Assembly (NCBI GenBank): GCA_947176655.1
Contig: CAMWRK010000104.1
Coordinates: 1-7,351 of the forward strand
Length of the DNA stretch: 7,351 nucleotides
Direction: 5' to 3'
Source: an uncultured Prevotellaceae bacterium
Lineage (GTDB): Bacteria; Bacteroidota; Bacteroidia; Bacteroidales; Bacteroidaceae
The notes under the pieces: generated by a model
What the model saw: only the letters and a program-made list of their open reading frames with translations
Databases searched by the model: none
Told to the model about the DNA's origin: nothing
Program-made: the position numbers and the translations under genes
Shown: piece by piece, positions 1-6,111 of the stretch
Numbering within the stretch: position 1 is the first letter of the stretch
How the letters are laid out: the number at the start of each line of letters is the position of its first letter

Positions 1-85
1 TGTTTTTGTCTGTTTGCCATTAACATTTTGGAATAATTTGGATGAATTTAGTAAGATTTTGATGTTATTCCGATCATTATCTCCA

Positions 86-217
86 CAGCTAGCTGCCGTC
101 CCGACGGTCGCCCCCGTAAGAAACTTGTTTCTTCGGGGGATTAGGCTACCCCAACCGGCTATAGGCCGGCTTTTGAGGCTCGTCCCCTCGGTTTATGGGC
201 GGCAAGCCGCTCGTTTT
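86..217 (+). repeat. Dense array of GC-rich stem-loops, possible structured RNA or terminator cluster
   Basis: Within about 130 bases there are six self-complementary units: the palindrome CAGCTAGCTG (86-95); CCGTC/GACGG with a 2-nt gap (96-107); a long stem at 111-139 (CCCCCG plus AAGAAAC against GTTTCTT plus CGGGGG, one bulged T at 117); GAGG/CCTC (175-189); CCGGC/GCCGG (155-169) followed by CTTTT; and GCGGC/GCCGC (199-210) followed by TCGTTTT. The T-runs follow the stems only on the + strand, so the last units resemble intrinsic terminators for a rightward transcript. A weak promoter-like pair lies at 13-41 (TTTG, then TAATTTGG). The array lies just past the stop of the minus-strand gene at 239-1072. 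The base pairing is seen directly. A non-coding RNA, a terminator cluster or a protein-binding region are all inference, and I recognise no named RNA family. Confidence 0.5.
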
Positions 218-238
218 AGTGAGACAGCCATAGGCATG

Positions 239-1072
239 TCAGTCCGAACTTGGAGGTATGTCCGGTTCTGCCGAGGATTTCTTACGACCGAGCCACTTTG
301 AGTAGTGAGCCACGATAATATTGAGGTCGTCCCGTGCTTCCTCAGAGAGTTGGATTGGTGCCTTATCTCCGGACGACTCCATGATGTTTGCTATGCCGCC
401 GAAAGAAAGAAGGGAGAAGAAGAGCATGAGGTCGCAGTTGCACTCGATAGCGAATAGATGATGGAGAGCCTCATGCAGCTCCGGAGTTCCGATGGCGAAG
501 TCCGAGGCGTGAAGTACCAGATGGTCGATTAGCTTGCGGAGCCTGTTGCCGATGGCGATGGCCGAGTGTTCCGGTATCTCAGTATTGTCTGACTGTTCCG
601 ATAAGGAGCACTCCGCTTCATTCATAGCCTGGTCAAAGAAATCAAAGAACTCATCAACCGAGGATATGCCAAGAATGAAGCGCAGCAGTCCGCGTTCCTC
701 ACGGTCGATAAGTCTGACAGGGATTGTCTCTCCTTCGAAAAGAAGAGATAGTGTAATGATGAGTTTCTTGCTGACACGCTCTGTCGTGACTGCACCCAGA
801 TTGGTAAGAGACTGAATGAACATTCTGACATTGCCACGGTGCCAGTTCCAGACTTCTGCAAGTTCCGAGAAGGAAGATACCAACTGACCCTTTGAAAGTG
901 TTACGGACTCTCCTGAGATCCTGACTTCAATAGGAGAATCTGTCGCAGACTCCAGCAGATGAATATAGGCGTCGAGCTTCGAGAACCGATTTGCATCAAC
1001 CGATGCAGTATCCTGAAGGAACGTCAATAACTGACGGCTCATCGTGATGCTGTATGATTTTTTGTTGTTCAT
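239..1072 (-). CDS. Winged-helix-like DNA-binding protein, function unknown
   Basis: The protein has 277 residues. Residues about 57-110 look like a winged helix: the stretch from KGQLVSSFSELAEVW through the predicted recognition helix (NWHRGNVRMFIQSLTNLGAV) to a basic wing ending SKKLIITL. This arrangement (GQL, a scanning helix, a W-x-R-G-x-V-R helix, then a beta wing) is typical of the N-terminal domains of phage replisome organisers and of related proteins on Bacteroidota mobile elements. The C-terminal part (about 125-260) is mostly helical and has an acidic linker near 150-170; I recognise no family there. The tail is basic and Pro/Ser-rich. It is the last gene of the leftward operon, 35 bases after the membrane-protein gene. 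The ATG at 1072 is the first in frame. A regulatory or replication role is inferred from the fold only, because no replication origin or known initiator motif is visible nearby. Confidence 0.75.
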   Translation of the reverse strand: MNNKKSYSITMSRQLLTFLQDTASVDANRFSKLDAYIHLLESATDSPIEVRISGESVTLSKGQLVSSFSELAEVWNWHRGNVRMFIQSLTNLGAVTTERVSKKLIITLSLLFEGETIPVRLIDREERGLLRFILGISSVDEFFDFFDQAMNEAECSLSEQSDNTEIPEHSAIAIGNRLRKLIDHLVLHASDFAIGTPELHEALHHLFAIECNCDLMLFFSLLSFGGIANIMESSGDKAPIQLSEEARDDLNIIVAHYSKWLGRKKSSAEPDIPPSSD

Positions 1073-1107
1073 ATTTTTATCGTGGAAGCAATAATTGGTT
1101 TCTTGGA

Positions 1108-1740
1108 TTATTCAGTTTGCTCAGATTCGATGAACTCTAATACTTCCGCGTCTTCGATTACGTCAGCACACCTATCTTTTATAAGTTTGGTCTTACCTAT
1201 GGTAGAAGATTTACAACCGGAAACATTTTCCCATTCAGGCCAACTGAAATATTGGCAGACAATCTCGTTAGCTGAGCCGTTGACAAACGCCTTGCGTCTG
1301 TCAAAATCATACATAGACTCTATAAGCTCTCGTGAAGGATAAAAGACCGAGGCGATACCGATAACAATCAGTGTAAAACCGAGAGGCAGAAGTTCCGGTA
1401 TCGGTAATGCCAGAAATCCGATGCAGAAAAGTGTTACAAGTAACCTGCGGCGATGAAGCCGGTGGAGCAGCTTGTCACAGAATCCTGAGAAAAATAGCAA
1501 ACCTGTTATAACAGTGGATGGAAGCAGACACAAGGCATTACCGTATACCGAAAGGTGGTAGAAATGGAATGTGATCAGATACAAGGTGAGCATCCTTATG
1601 AATAGTTTACGGAAAGAGAACCGGGTCGTCATATTGCAATAGAAAGCAATCATGGAAGGGCGCTTGTTACGATAGAGTATCGGAGCAAGCATCGGTGTCA
1701 CAAATGAGGACAGATACAGAAGTTGAAAAATCAAGTTCAT
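1108..1740 (-). CDS. Multi-pass membrane protein, unrecognised
   Basis: The protein has 210 residues. The N-terminal two thirds carries four to five hydrophobic segments: residues about 1-22, 47-66, 68-88, 99-112 and 116-134. Basic clusters between them (R40-K45 and the H/R-rich stretch 93-99) suggest cytoplasmic loops by the positive-inside rule. After residue 135 the protein is soluble and ends in an acidic tail rich in Glu and Asp (about 195-210). No channel, transporter or enzyme motif is evident. It lies in the middle of the leftward operon, 41 bases after the 118-residue gene and 35 bases before the winged-helix gene. The start is the ATG at 1740, which opens directly into the first hydrophobic segment and may act as an uncleaved signal anchor. 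Together with the lipoprotein at the head of the operon it suggests an envelope-linked function, which is inference. Confidence 0.7.
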   Translation of the reverse strand: MNLIFQLLYLSSFVTPMLAPILYRNKRPSMIAFYCNMTTRFSFRKLFIRMLTLYLITFHFYHLSVYGNALCLLPSTVITGLLFFSGFCDKLLHRLHRRRLLVTLFCIGFLALPIPELLPLGFTLIVIGIASVFYPSRELIESMYDFDRRKAFVNGSANEIVCQYFSWPEWENVSGCKSSTIGKTKLIKDRCADVIEDAEVLEFIESEQTE

Positions 1741-1781
1741 GGTTGCGTCAATGATGTGGGTCTTATAATGGGGTATGTTGT

Positions 1782-2138
1782 TCAGTCGAATTTGTCAAGG
1801 TCTATATCAAGGAACCCGTTGGTGGCATGGAGAACGATAGCGCCAACATCCTCACGAGATGGATTCTCGCTCTTCCATCTGGACGCGAAGCGTTTGTCCT
1901 TTTTCAGCATACGTACCGCCTTGTCGAGCCTGTCCTCCGGGATATCCCAGACATGGCCTTTGGGGTAGACGCTTCTTGGGCGGACGGCTACGAGAGTCAT
2001 TGTCTTCCGAAGCACAGGCATAAGCTCGACCCCTGACCGCGCCATCAATGTGGCTTCGTTTTTCGGGACAAGCGCGTCCACCCATGAACGGTGACGGTGA
2101 ATCATGTTGACGATCTTGAGATACATTGAGTCTTTCAT
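1782..2138 (-). CDS. Hypothetical protein of 118 residues
   Basis: I do not recognise this protein. It is basic and soluble, with a short N-terminal segment rich in His and Arg (about 11-20), a predicted strand-rich middle (MTLVAVRPRSVYPKGHVWDI, about 47-66), a helix rich in Lys and Arg (about 68-88) and an acidic C-terminal end (IDLDKFD). There is no signal peptide and no membrane segment. Its ATG lies only 6 bases after the stop of the 150-residue gene, which supports co-transcription and translational coupling. A second minus-strand reading frame overlaps it (1852-2148), but that frame has a composition poor in hydrophobic residues and starts inside the end of the upstream gene, so this frame was chosen. 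The coding call rests on operon spacing and plausible composition. Confidence 0.65.
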   Translation of the reverse strand: MKDSMYLKIVNMIHRHRSWVDALVPKNEATLMARSGVELMPVLRKTMTLVAVRPRSVYPKGHVWDIPEDRLDKAVRMLKKDKRFASRWKSENPSREDVGAIVLHATNGFLDIDLDKFD

Positions 2139-2144
2139 GGCATC

Positions 2145-2597
2145 TCATCTTATGAAGTCGCGGAGCACTTCAGTCAGATTTCGTGAAAAGACAACCTCAT
2201 GGCAGCTCGCCGTCTTCTTCTCAAGCTCGGTCTGGACCTCGATACCGAGGGTTTCCAGCGACTGATATAAGGTGACATAGACTGTGTCACATTTGCCGTT
2301 GTCATCAGTTATTCCGTTGACCTTATAAATGAAGTCGCATGTCGGGTCAGAATAGGCGCAGCACTGCTCGCCCATGACGGTTGCATTGGTGGGTATGACG
2401 TGATAGAGGATGATAAGCTCCATGTGGTCATCAAGGATGTCGAGAAGTTCGCCTATGGGGAGCGGTTCCGGGATATGAAACTCCAGGACTGAGCTGTCCT
2501 CGTGGTACTCTACATCAATGAAGTTTTGCCGCGCCGTCAGCTGCGGCATCTGAAGGTTCAGATGATTCAGGAAACTTTCGACTGTACTGTTCTGCAT
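2145..2597 (-). CDS. Hypothetical acidic protein of 150 residues
   Basis: No family is recognised. The protein is acidic, with alternating strand and helix character: an N-terminal helix (about 4-20), a strand pair FIDVEY and VLEFHIPE (about 26-44), a helix PIGELLDILDDHMELIILYHVIP (about 47-69), then a cysteine-containing region with C79, C80, C87, C103 and C132. The cysteines do not form an obvious metal-binding motif. There is no signal peptide, so the protein is probably cytoplasmic. It is the second gene of the leftward operon, 52 bases after the lipoprotein stop and 6 bases before the 118-residue gene. Its size, acidity and strand/helix pattern could fit a partner or immunity-type protein, but nothing in the sequence proves that. 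Confidence 0.7.
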   Translation of the reverse strand: MQNSTVESFLNHLNLQMPQLTARQNFIDVEYHEDSSVLEFHIPEPLPIGELLDILDDHMELIILYHVIPTNATVMGEQCCAYSDPTCDFIYKVNGITDDNGKCDTVYVTLYQSLETLGIEVQTELEKKTASCHEVVFSRNLTEVLRDFIR

Positions 2598-2649
2598 AAT
2601 GTGGGAAGTATATTGATTGATGATTGGTATAAGAGGATTTAACTGTAGT

Positions 2650-3735
2650 TCAGAGGGTGGAGATAAAGGTGCACATTAGCAGTGTTGGAAGTTCCTCTAT
2701 GTCGATAGGGAAATCCGGGTTGCCAAGTTTTTCTATACACTTTGGTGTCTCTGCGGCGAGGATACCCATAGTCTTGAACTGAGCTTCGCTCATAAGGGAG
2801 TATGAGAGTGAGTCAAACGAGATCCAAGGCTGGATTATCATCCACATATAAGCCGAAGCACGGTTATCCTTGCCGACCTTGCCGGTACGGATGTCGTTGA
2901 CACATTGCAAGGCGTTCTGGATAAGACGACGGTTGTTGCGCATGGTCAGTATGGTTACAAGTTCCGTCGGCTGGAACATTCCGCTTCCGTCGGAGGCGAG
3001 TGTGATGATTTGCTTCATCACTTCGGCCGAATTGTCTCGTACCTTGGTTAGCGGAATGTTGCCGAGCTTGGGAAGATGTTCAAGGAACGACCGGAAAGCC
3101 TTGTCCTCAGCACCTAAGTAGTCAAACACCTGCTGCTTCGAGGTAAAACCGGATGCAATGGTGCTGTCAAGCATTGACTCATACTTCTCGATTGTAGCCT
3201 TGGGCGTAAGTCTGAATGTTGTTGTGCCATCCATGCTACCCAAAAAGTGATGCATGGATTTCTCCAGTGCGAGGGTAGCTGAATCAGCAGGCTGCGTGTT
3301 GAGCGATGCCACCAACAGGCAGTAATCTGAAAGTGTACGTTTCTGCGCCCCGGCGAGGTCGCCGAGGCGCATGACAATGGAATCGCGTATGCAGATGTAG
3401 CTCGAGTCCGTGCGATTGTTCTCGACACCATACGGTTCACGAAAGAAACGGGAGGCGATGGTATCGTCAAGCGCCTTCCACTCCTTGACAAGTTCAATGA
3501 GCTGTTTGGTGTCGGCCATATCGATGGAGTTGAGCTGGTGGAGACATGATGCGTAATCCTCCAGGGCATCGAATGGACTGCGGTAAATGCGCTTGTCGGA
3601 ATCGGCGTCGCTGTTGCAGCCGTATAGCACGAACACCAAGGCTGCGATGAATGCTTTGCCCGCGTGGAGTATAATTTTCGGTAGTGTCTTCACCGTTAGC
3701 GACTCGATTTGTCGCTCTGTCGGATTACTTGTCAT
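2650..3735 (-). CDS. Predicted lipoprotein of 361 residues, function unknown
   Basis: The N-terminus holds a lipoprotein signal: basic residues, a hydrophobic core (about 29-37) and a lipobox ending LYGC with the lipidated cysteine at residue 40. The residues just after it (NSDADSD) are acidic, which resembles the surface-export signal described for Bacteroidota lipoproteins. The n-region is long if translation starts at the ATG at 3735. A GTG at codon 15 (3691-3693) would give a more usual signal peptide of about 26 residues, beginning M-K-T-L-P-K. The mature part is largely helical, with many Asp, Ser and Leu residues and no recognised catalytic motif. It heads the leftward operon and faces the divergent intergenic region. 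It is probably anchored in the outer membrane, on the periplasmic or outer face. Confidence 0.75.
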   Translation of the reverse strand: MTSNPTERQIESLTVKTLPKIILHAGKAFIAALVFVLYGCNSDADSDKRIYRSPFDALEDYASCLHQLNSIDMADTKQLIELVKEWKALDDTIASRFFREPYGVENNRTDSSYICIRDSIVMRLGDLAGAQKRTLSDYCLLVASLNTQPADSATLALEKSMHHFLGSMDGTTTFRLTPKATIEKYESMLDSTIASGFTSKQQVFDYLGAEDKAFRSFLEHLPKLGNIPLTKVRDNSAEVMKQIITLASDGSGMFQPTELVTILTMRNNRRLIQNALQCVNDIRTGKVGKDNRASAYMWMIIQPWISFDSLSYSLMSEAQFKTMGILAAETPKCIEKLGNPDFPIDIEELPTLLMCTFISTL

Positions 3736-3780
3736 ATCAAAATCTGTTTTTGAAGCGTATGTGAAACTTGTTTTACGCCG

Positions 3781-3788
3781 CGAAAATA
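3781..3788 (-). promoter_or_regulatory. Weak candidate -7 box for the leftward operon
   Basis: Read on the minus strand this is TATTTTCG, one mismatch from the Bacteroidota -7 consensus TAnnTTTG, about 45 bases ahead of the lipoprotein ATG. I see no good -33 partner upstream of it. It is the closest match found in this region, so the call is tentative. Confidence 0.25.
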
Positions 3789-3841
3789 GAGTATAATTTT
3801 AATATGATAATAATATTGGATAATGTTTTATGTTGATTTAT

Positions 3842-3866
3842 AAAATCATACTCAAAATATGATTTT
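3842..3866. repeat. Perfect 9-bp hairpin with a 7-nt loop (unit 1)
   Basis: AAAATCATA pairs perfectly with TATGATTTT around the loop CTCAAAA. On the + strand another T and then GT follow, so it could be a weak terminator, but no rightward gene precedes it. It has the same geometry as the hairpin at 3942-3966, which suggests a shared binding or recombination role. Confidence 0.55.
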
Positions 3867-3941
3867 TGTAAATTATTACATTACATAGTCTTGTGAAAGA
3901 TACCCACTGAAACACACAGAGGTCAGATATGATAATGATAC

Positions 3942-3966
3942 TCGGATTTACTGAAAATAAATCCGA
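3942..3966. repeat. Perfect 9-bp hairpin with a 7-nt loop (unit 2)
   Basis: TCGGATTTA pairs perfectly with TAAATCCGA around the loop CTGAAAA. The stem differs from the hairpin at 3842-3866, but stem length, loop length and loop sequence (CTGAAAA against CTCAAAA) nearly match. The two start exactly 100 bases apart. Confidence 0.55.
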
Positions 3967-4000
3967 TCTTTAAGCGGTTCTCAAAGTGGATTCAGAACAC

Positions 4001-4014
4001 ATCTGAAAACAGAT
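4001..4014. repeat. Short hairpin ATCTG/CAGAT with an AAAA loop
   Basis: A perfect 5-bp stem closes an AAAA loop, and the flanking ACA and TGT can extend it if bases of the right arm bulge. It lies about 100 bases upstream of the rightward promoter and could be an operator; this is inference. Confidence 0.35.
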
Positions 4015-4088
4015 ATGTCGAATTTGACGTATTGAGTAAGGAAATAGGATACATCGAGGAGCCCTGAGACAATTTTCGTCAAGTATGA

Positions 4089-4120
4089 TTTCTATTCCGA
4101 TAAAAATTATTATCTTTGCA
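4089..4120 (+). promoter_or_regulatory. Bacteroidota-type promoter of the rightward operon
   Basis: TATCTTTGC at 4111-4119 matches the Bacteroidota sigma-ABfr -7 consensus TAnnTTTG exactly. TTTC at 4089-4092 is a one-mismatch -33 box (consensus TTTG), 18 bases upstream. Transcription would begin shortly after 4120, giving a leader of about 15-20 bases before the ATG at 4143, with no obvious Shine-Dalgarno sequence in it. Confidence 0.75.
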
Positions 4121-4142
4121 CCAGTAAATCAGACTTTGACAG

Positions 4143-4793
4143 ATGGCAAAATTCGGATACATAATGACAGCACCGGGCTACTCGGATTTCGAGGCCGATG
4201 AGAAGTGGATGGTAGAGTTCGGCTGTATGGAGATTGTCAAGGAGGAGTTGTCCGGTCACGACGGGATGCGTAGCCTATGGGACTCTCTTATAGGGCGGCT
4301 TCAGTTCGGTGACACCATCGTCATCCCAAAACTCAGCAATGCCCTGAAGGGAGCGCGACAGCTCGTGTTCTTTTTGGAACTTTGCCGCATCAACAATATC
4401 CGGCTGATATCGATACATGACAGGATAGATTCAAAGGACGAGCTATTTCCTGACTGCAAGACCTCGGATGTCCTGACGGCAATCGCTCTTCTCCCCAAGG
4501 AAGCAAATGCCATCCGTAAGACTGACCGTCATGTCATCAAGGTACGCAAACAGATCTCGGAAATCTCACGCAAGGCTGTAGGCAAGGCTGAACGGAACCG
4601 GAAAGTCATCAATATGTATCAGCAGGGATTCTCCATCGATGACATCTTCGCTGAGTCTGGCTTCAAAAGCCGCAGTTCCGTATTCCGTGTTCTCAATGAT
4701 GCAAATATAGAATTGAACCGTGGAAATACAAGAGGTCCGCTTGGCCCACGGAAAAAGAAAGGGGAAAATAACGACGAAAAGGAGGAAGAATGA
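4143..4793 (+). CDS. Serine-recombinase-like protein without catalytic residues, helix-turn-helix retained
   Basis: The 216-residue protein has the layout of a small resolvase/invertase. Residues 4-6 (FGY) match the start of gamma-delta resolvase, and GDTIVIPKLSNALKG (56-70) matches its GD...KLDRLGR segment. The C-terminal helix-turn-helix at about 153-186 (NMYQQGFSIDDIFAESGF, then RSSVFRVLND) is well kept. The active site is not. Where the family has Arg8-Val-Ser10, this protein has Met8-Thr-Ala10, so the nucleophilic serine is gone. The family's KLDRLGR reads KLSNALK, losing the Asp67, Arg68 and Arg71 equivalents; Arg43 may correspond to Arg45. The tail is highly charged (Lys-rich, then Glu-rich). 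It probably binds DNA without cutting it. It is first in its operon, next to a region full of inverted repeats, so a role as an autoregulator or architectural factor is plausible. The helical linker and DNA-binding domain look intact, so it is unlikely to be a simple pseudogene. Confidence 0.85.
   Translation: MAKFGYIMTAPGYSDFEADEKWMVEFGCMEIVKEELSGHDGMRSLWDSLIGRLQFGDTIVIPKLSNALKGARQLVFFLELCRINNIRLISIHDRIDSKDELFPDCKTSDVLTAIALLPKEANAIRKTDRHVIKVRKQISEISRKAVGKAERNRKVINMYQQGFSIDDIFAESGFKSRSSVFRVLNDANIELNRGNTRGPLGPRKKKGENNDEKEEE
4779..4785 (+). promoter_or_regulatory. Strong Shine-Dalgarno sequence for the hydrolase gene
   Basis: AAGGAGG lies 4 bases before the ATG at 4790, inside the Lys/Glu-rich tail codons of the preceding gene. 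A full Shine-Dalgarno match is uncommon in Bacteroidota. With the ATGA overlap it fixes the hydrolase start and suggests coupled translation. Confidence 0.7.
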
Positions 4794-5596
4794 AAAAGAT
4801 ATTGTTTCTCCACGGATTCTTTGCCTCCGGGAGTTGTGTGCCGGCGAAGACAATCAAGGAGGCGCTTCACAACAAAGTAAAGGTGCTTACTCCTGACTTG
4901 CCTGTTCACCCATACAAAGCCCTTGAACTTATCCGTGGTATCATAGACAAGGAGAACCCCGATTTGCTTGTCGGCAACAGTTGCGGTGCTTTCTATGCCC
5001 AGATGCTTGCTCCGATAGTCGGTATCCCTGCATTGCTCGGCAATCCTCATTTCAGGATGACAGAGTTTCTTGAGGAGCGTAAGGGCGTTCAGCAATTCAA
5101 GTCTCCGAGGAAAGACGGCGTTCAGGAATTTGTCATCGATGATGAAATGATTGAAGAGTTCCGTCGGCTTGAAGCAGAGCAGTTCGATTGCACCAGCCTC
5201 TACTGGAAGGATAAGGTATGGGGCTTGTTCGGTGAGCAAGATCAGATTGCCCACTTTGAGCCTGATTTCATGAAATACTACAACGTCTGCTACCGTTTTC
5301 CCGGCGGGCATACTCCGACAGAGGAGGAAACACGGACATGGTACGTTCCGCTGATCGAGAAGATGCTAATGACTATAGCCCGGCCGGAGACTGGCACGAG
5401 AAGATTTCAACACTTCAAGGGTGGTATGTATCGAATGGAACGCACGGCTTTCGACAGCGAGACACAGCAGCGCATGGTGGTGTACCAGGCTCTTTATGGT
5501 GAACAGGCATACTGGGTACGCCCTGAAAGAATGTTTTTCGAGAAGATAACAAGGAAAGACAAAACATTCAACCGCTTCCTTGAGATAGACGCATAA
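4790..5596 (+). CDS. YqiA-type alpha/beta hydrolase fused to a DUF1653 domain
   Basis: Two domains lie in 268 residues. Residues 1 to about 195 form a small esterase of the YqiA/YcfP group: an opening strand ILFLHGF (4-10), LTPDLPVHP (33-41), the nucleophile elbow GNSCG with Ser64, the family-like block PRKDGVQEF (106-114), and likely acid and base Asp151 (FGEQDQI) and His174 (GGHTPT), so the triad appears complete. Residues about 205-263 match DUF1653: FQHFKGGMYRM, ETQQRMVVYQALYG and WVRPERMFFE are its hallmark blocks. No signal peptide is present, so it should be cytoplasmic. It overlaps the pseudo-recombinase gene by ATGA, and the AlaX-like gene follows 11 bases later. YqiA proteins hydrolyse short acyl or thioester substrates in vitro, but the natural substrate here is unknown, as is the role of DUF1653. 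Confidence 0.88.
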   Translation: MKKILFLHGFFASGSCVPAKTIKEALHNKVKVLTPDLPVHPYKALELIRGIIDKENPDLLVGNSCGAFYAQMLAPIVGIPALLGNPHFRMTEFLEERKGVQQFKSPRKDGVQEFVIDDEMIEEFRRLEAEQFDCTSLYWKDKVWGLFGEQDQIAHFEPDFMKYYNVCYRFPGGHTPTEEETRTWYVPLIEKMLMTIARPETGTRRFQHFKGGMYRMERTAFDSETQQRMVVYQALYGEQAYWVRPERMFFEKITRKDKTFNRFLEIDA

Positions 5597-5607
5597 AACC
5601 GGATATA

Positions 5608-6066
5608 ATGGAAACACCAATACTTAATGAGCATAACAAGCAGGAATATCCGCCGATGCACTCGGCCGAGCATCTTATAAACGGAGAGATTGACCGCCGT
5701 TATGGATGCGGCCGTGCCTTCAGCGCTCATATCGAGCGCAAGAAGTCAAAACTGGATTACCGGCTGCCTAAACCACTGACAGATGATGAGCTTCGTTCTC
5801 TTGAGGATTATGTCAACGCAGCTATCAATGCCGATGTTGATGTCACGGAGGAATACATCACACAACAGGAGGCGATGAGTCGGTTCGATATGAGCCGTCT
5901 GCCGGAAGGAGCGTCTGATACGGTCCGGGTAGTTCATATCGGTGACTATGACCAATGTCTTTGCGCCGGCACACACGTGAAGCACACATCGGAAATCGGA
6001 CACTTCAGAATATCGAGCAGCCGCTATCACGACGGAGTGCAGAGGATCGTGTTCCGTCTTGACTAA
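5608..6066 (+). CDS. AlaX-like stand-alone tRNA-editing domain protein
   Basis: The 152-residue protein resembles the second additional domain of threonyl/alanyl-tRNA synthetases, which also occurs alone as AlaX. The zinc motif is present in both halves: H18-SAE-H22 near the start and C119-AGT-H123 near the end (CAGTHVKHTSEIGHFRI). AlaX proteins are cytoplasmic and hydrolyse mischarged aminoacyl-tRNA, classically Ser- or Gly-tRNA(Ala). At this length it is an AlaX-S type with no tRNA-binding extension. The block GCGRAFSAHIERKKSKLDY (33-51) resembles a Bacteroidota subgroup often annotated only as hypothetical, so its tRNA specificity is unknown. It is the last gene of the rightward operon, 11 bases after the hydrolase. 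The start is the ATG at 5608; a second Met at residue 17 sits right against the zinc motif and is too late. Confidence 0.85.
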   Translation: METPILNEHNKQEYPPMHSAEHLINGEIDRRYGCGRAFSAHIERKKSKLDYRLPKPLTDDELRSLEDYVNAAINADVDVTEEYITQQEAMSRFDMSRLPEGASDTVRVVHIGDYDQCLCAGTHVKHTSEIGHFRISSSRYHDGVQRIVFRLD

Positions 6067-6111
6067 AAGAGGAAAAATGTACTTTATAAACGGTATTACG
6101 GCATAGAGAAA

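Larger units (their letters stand above)
3736..4142. other. Divergent AT-rich intergenic region with several inverted repeats
   Basis: About 400 bases separate the leftward lipoprotein gene from the rightward pseudo-recombinase gene, and no credible gene lies in between. The region is markedly more AT-rich than the flanking genes. It contains two 25-nt hairpins (3842-3866 and 3942-3966), a short hairpin around 4001-4014, a looser GTTCT/AGAAC pair (3977-3998), an imperfect palindrome around GTCGAATTTGAC (about 4018-4029) and the word CAGATATG twice (3924-3931 and 4010-4017). The rightward promoter sits at its right end. Its length and symmetry content suggest a regulatory or recombination-site region, and the helix-turn-helix protein encoded next door is a natural candidate to bind it. 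That link is inference. Confidence 0.6.

Noticed and set aside
14..301. Open frame of 95 codons on the + strand
   Set aside because: It runs straight through the hairpin array and into the end of the gene on the other strand, and its product has low-complexity Arg/Leu-rich composition with no domain. It is more likely chance.
1852..2148. Alternative minus-strand frame of 98 codons over the 118-residue gene
   Set aside because: Its product is rich in Arg, Gly, Pro and Ser with few hydrophobic residues, and it starts inside the end of the preceding gene. The other frame has better composition and spacing.
3114..3569. Minus-strand frame of 151 codons inside the lipoprotein gene
   Set aside because: Ser/Arg/Thr-rich translation typical of a shifted frame of a real gene, with no domain.
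3842..3966. CRISPR-like repeats in the intergenic region
   Set aside because: The two hairpins share geometry but not stem sequence, and there is no repeat-spacer pattern.
4619..5311. Minus-strand frame of 230 codons opposite the pseudo-recombinase and hydrolase genes
   Set aside because: It lies antisense to two genes with clear family matches and gives no recognisable protein, so it is a shadow despite its length.
6077..6106. Nine-residue open frame just after the AlaX-like gene, preceded by AAGAGGA
   Set aside because: The ribosome-binding-like sequence is suggestive, but a 9-codon frame is too short to support without conservation data.
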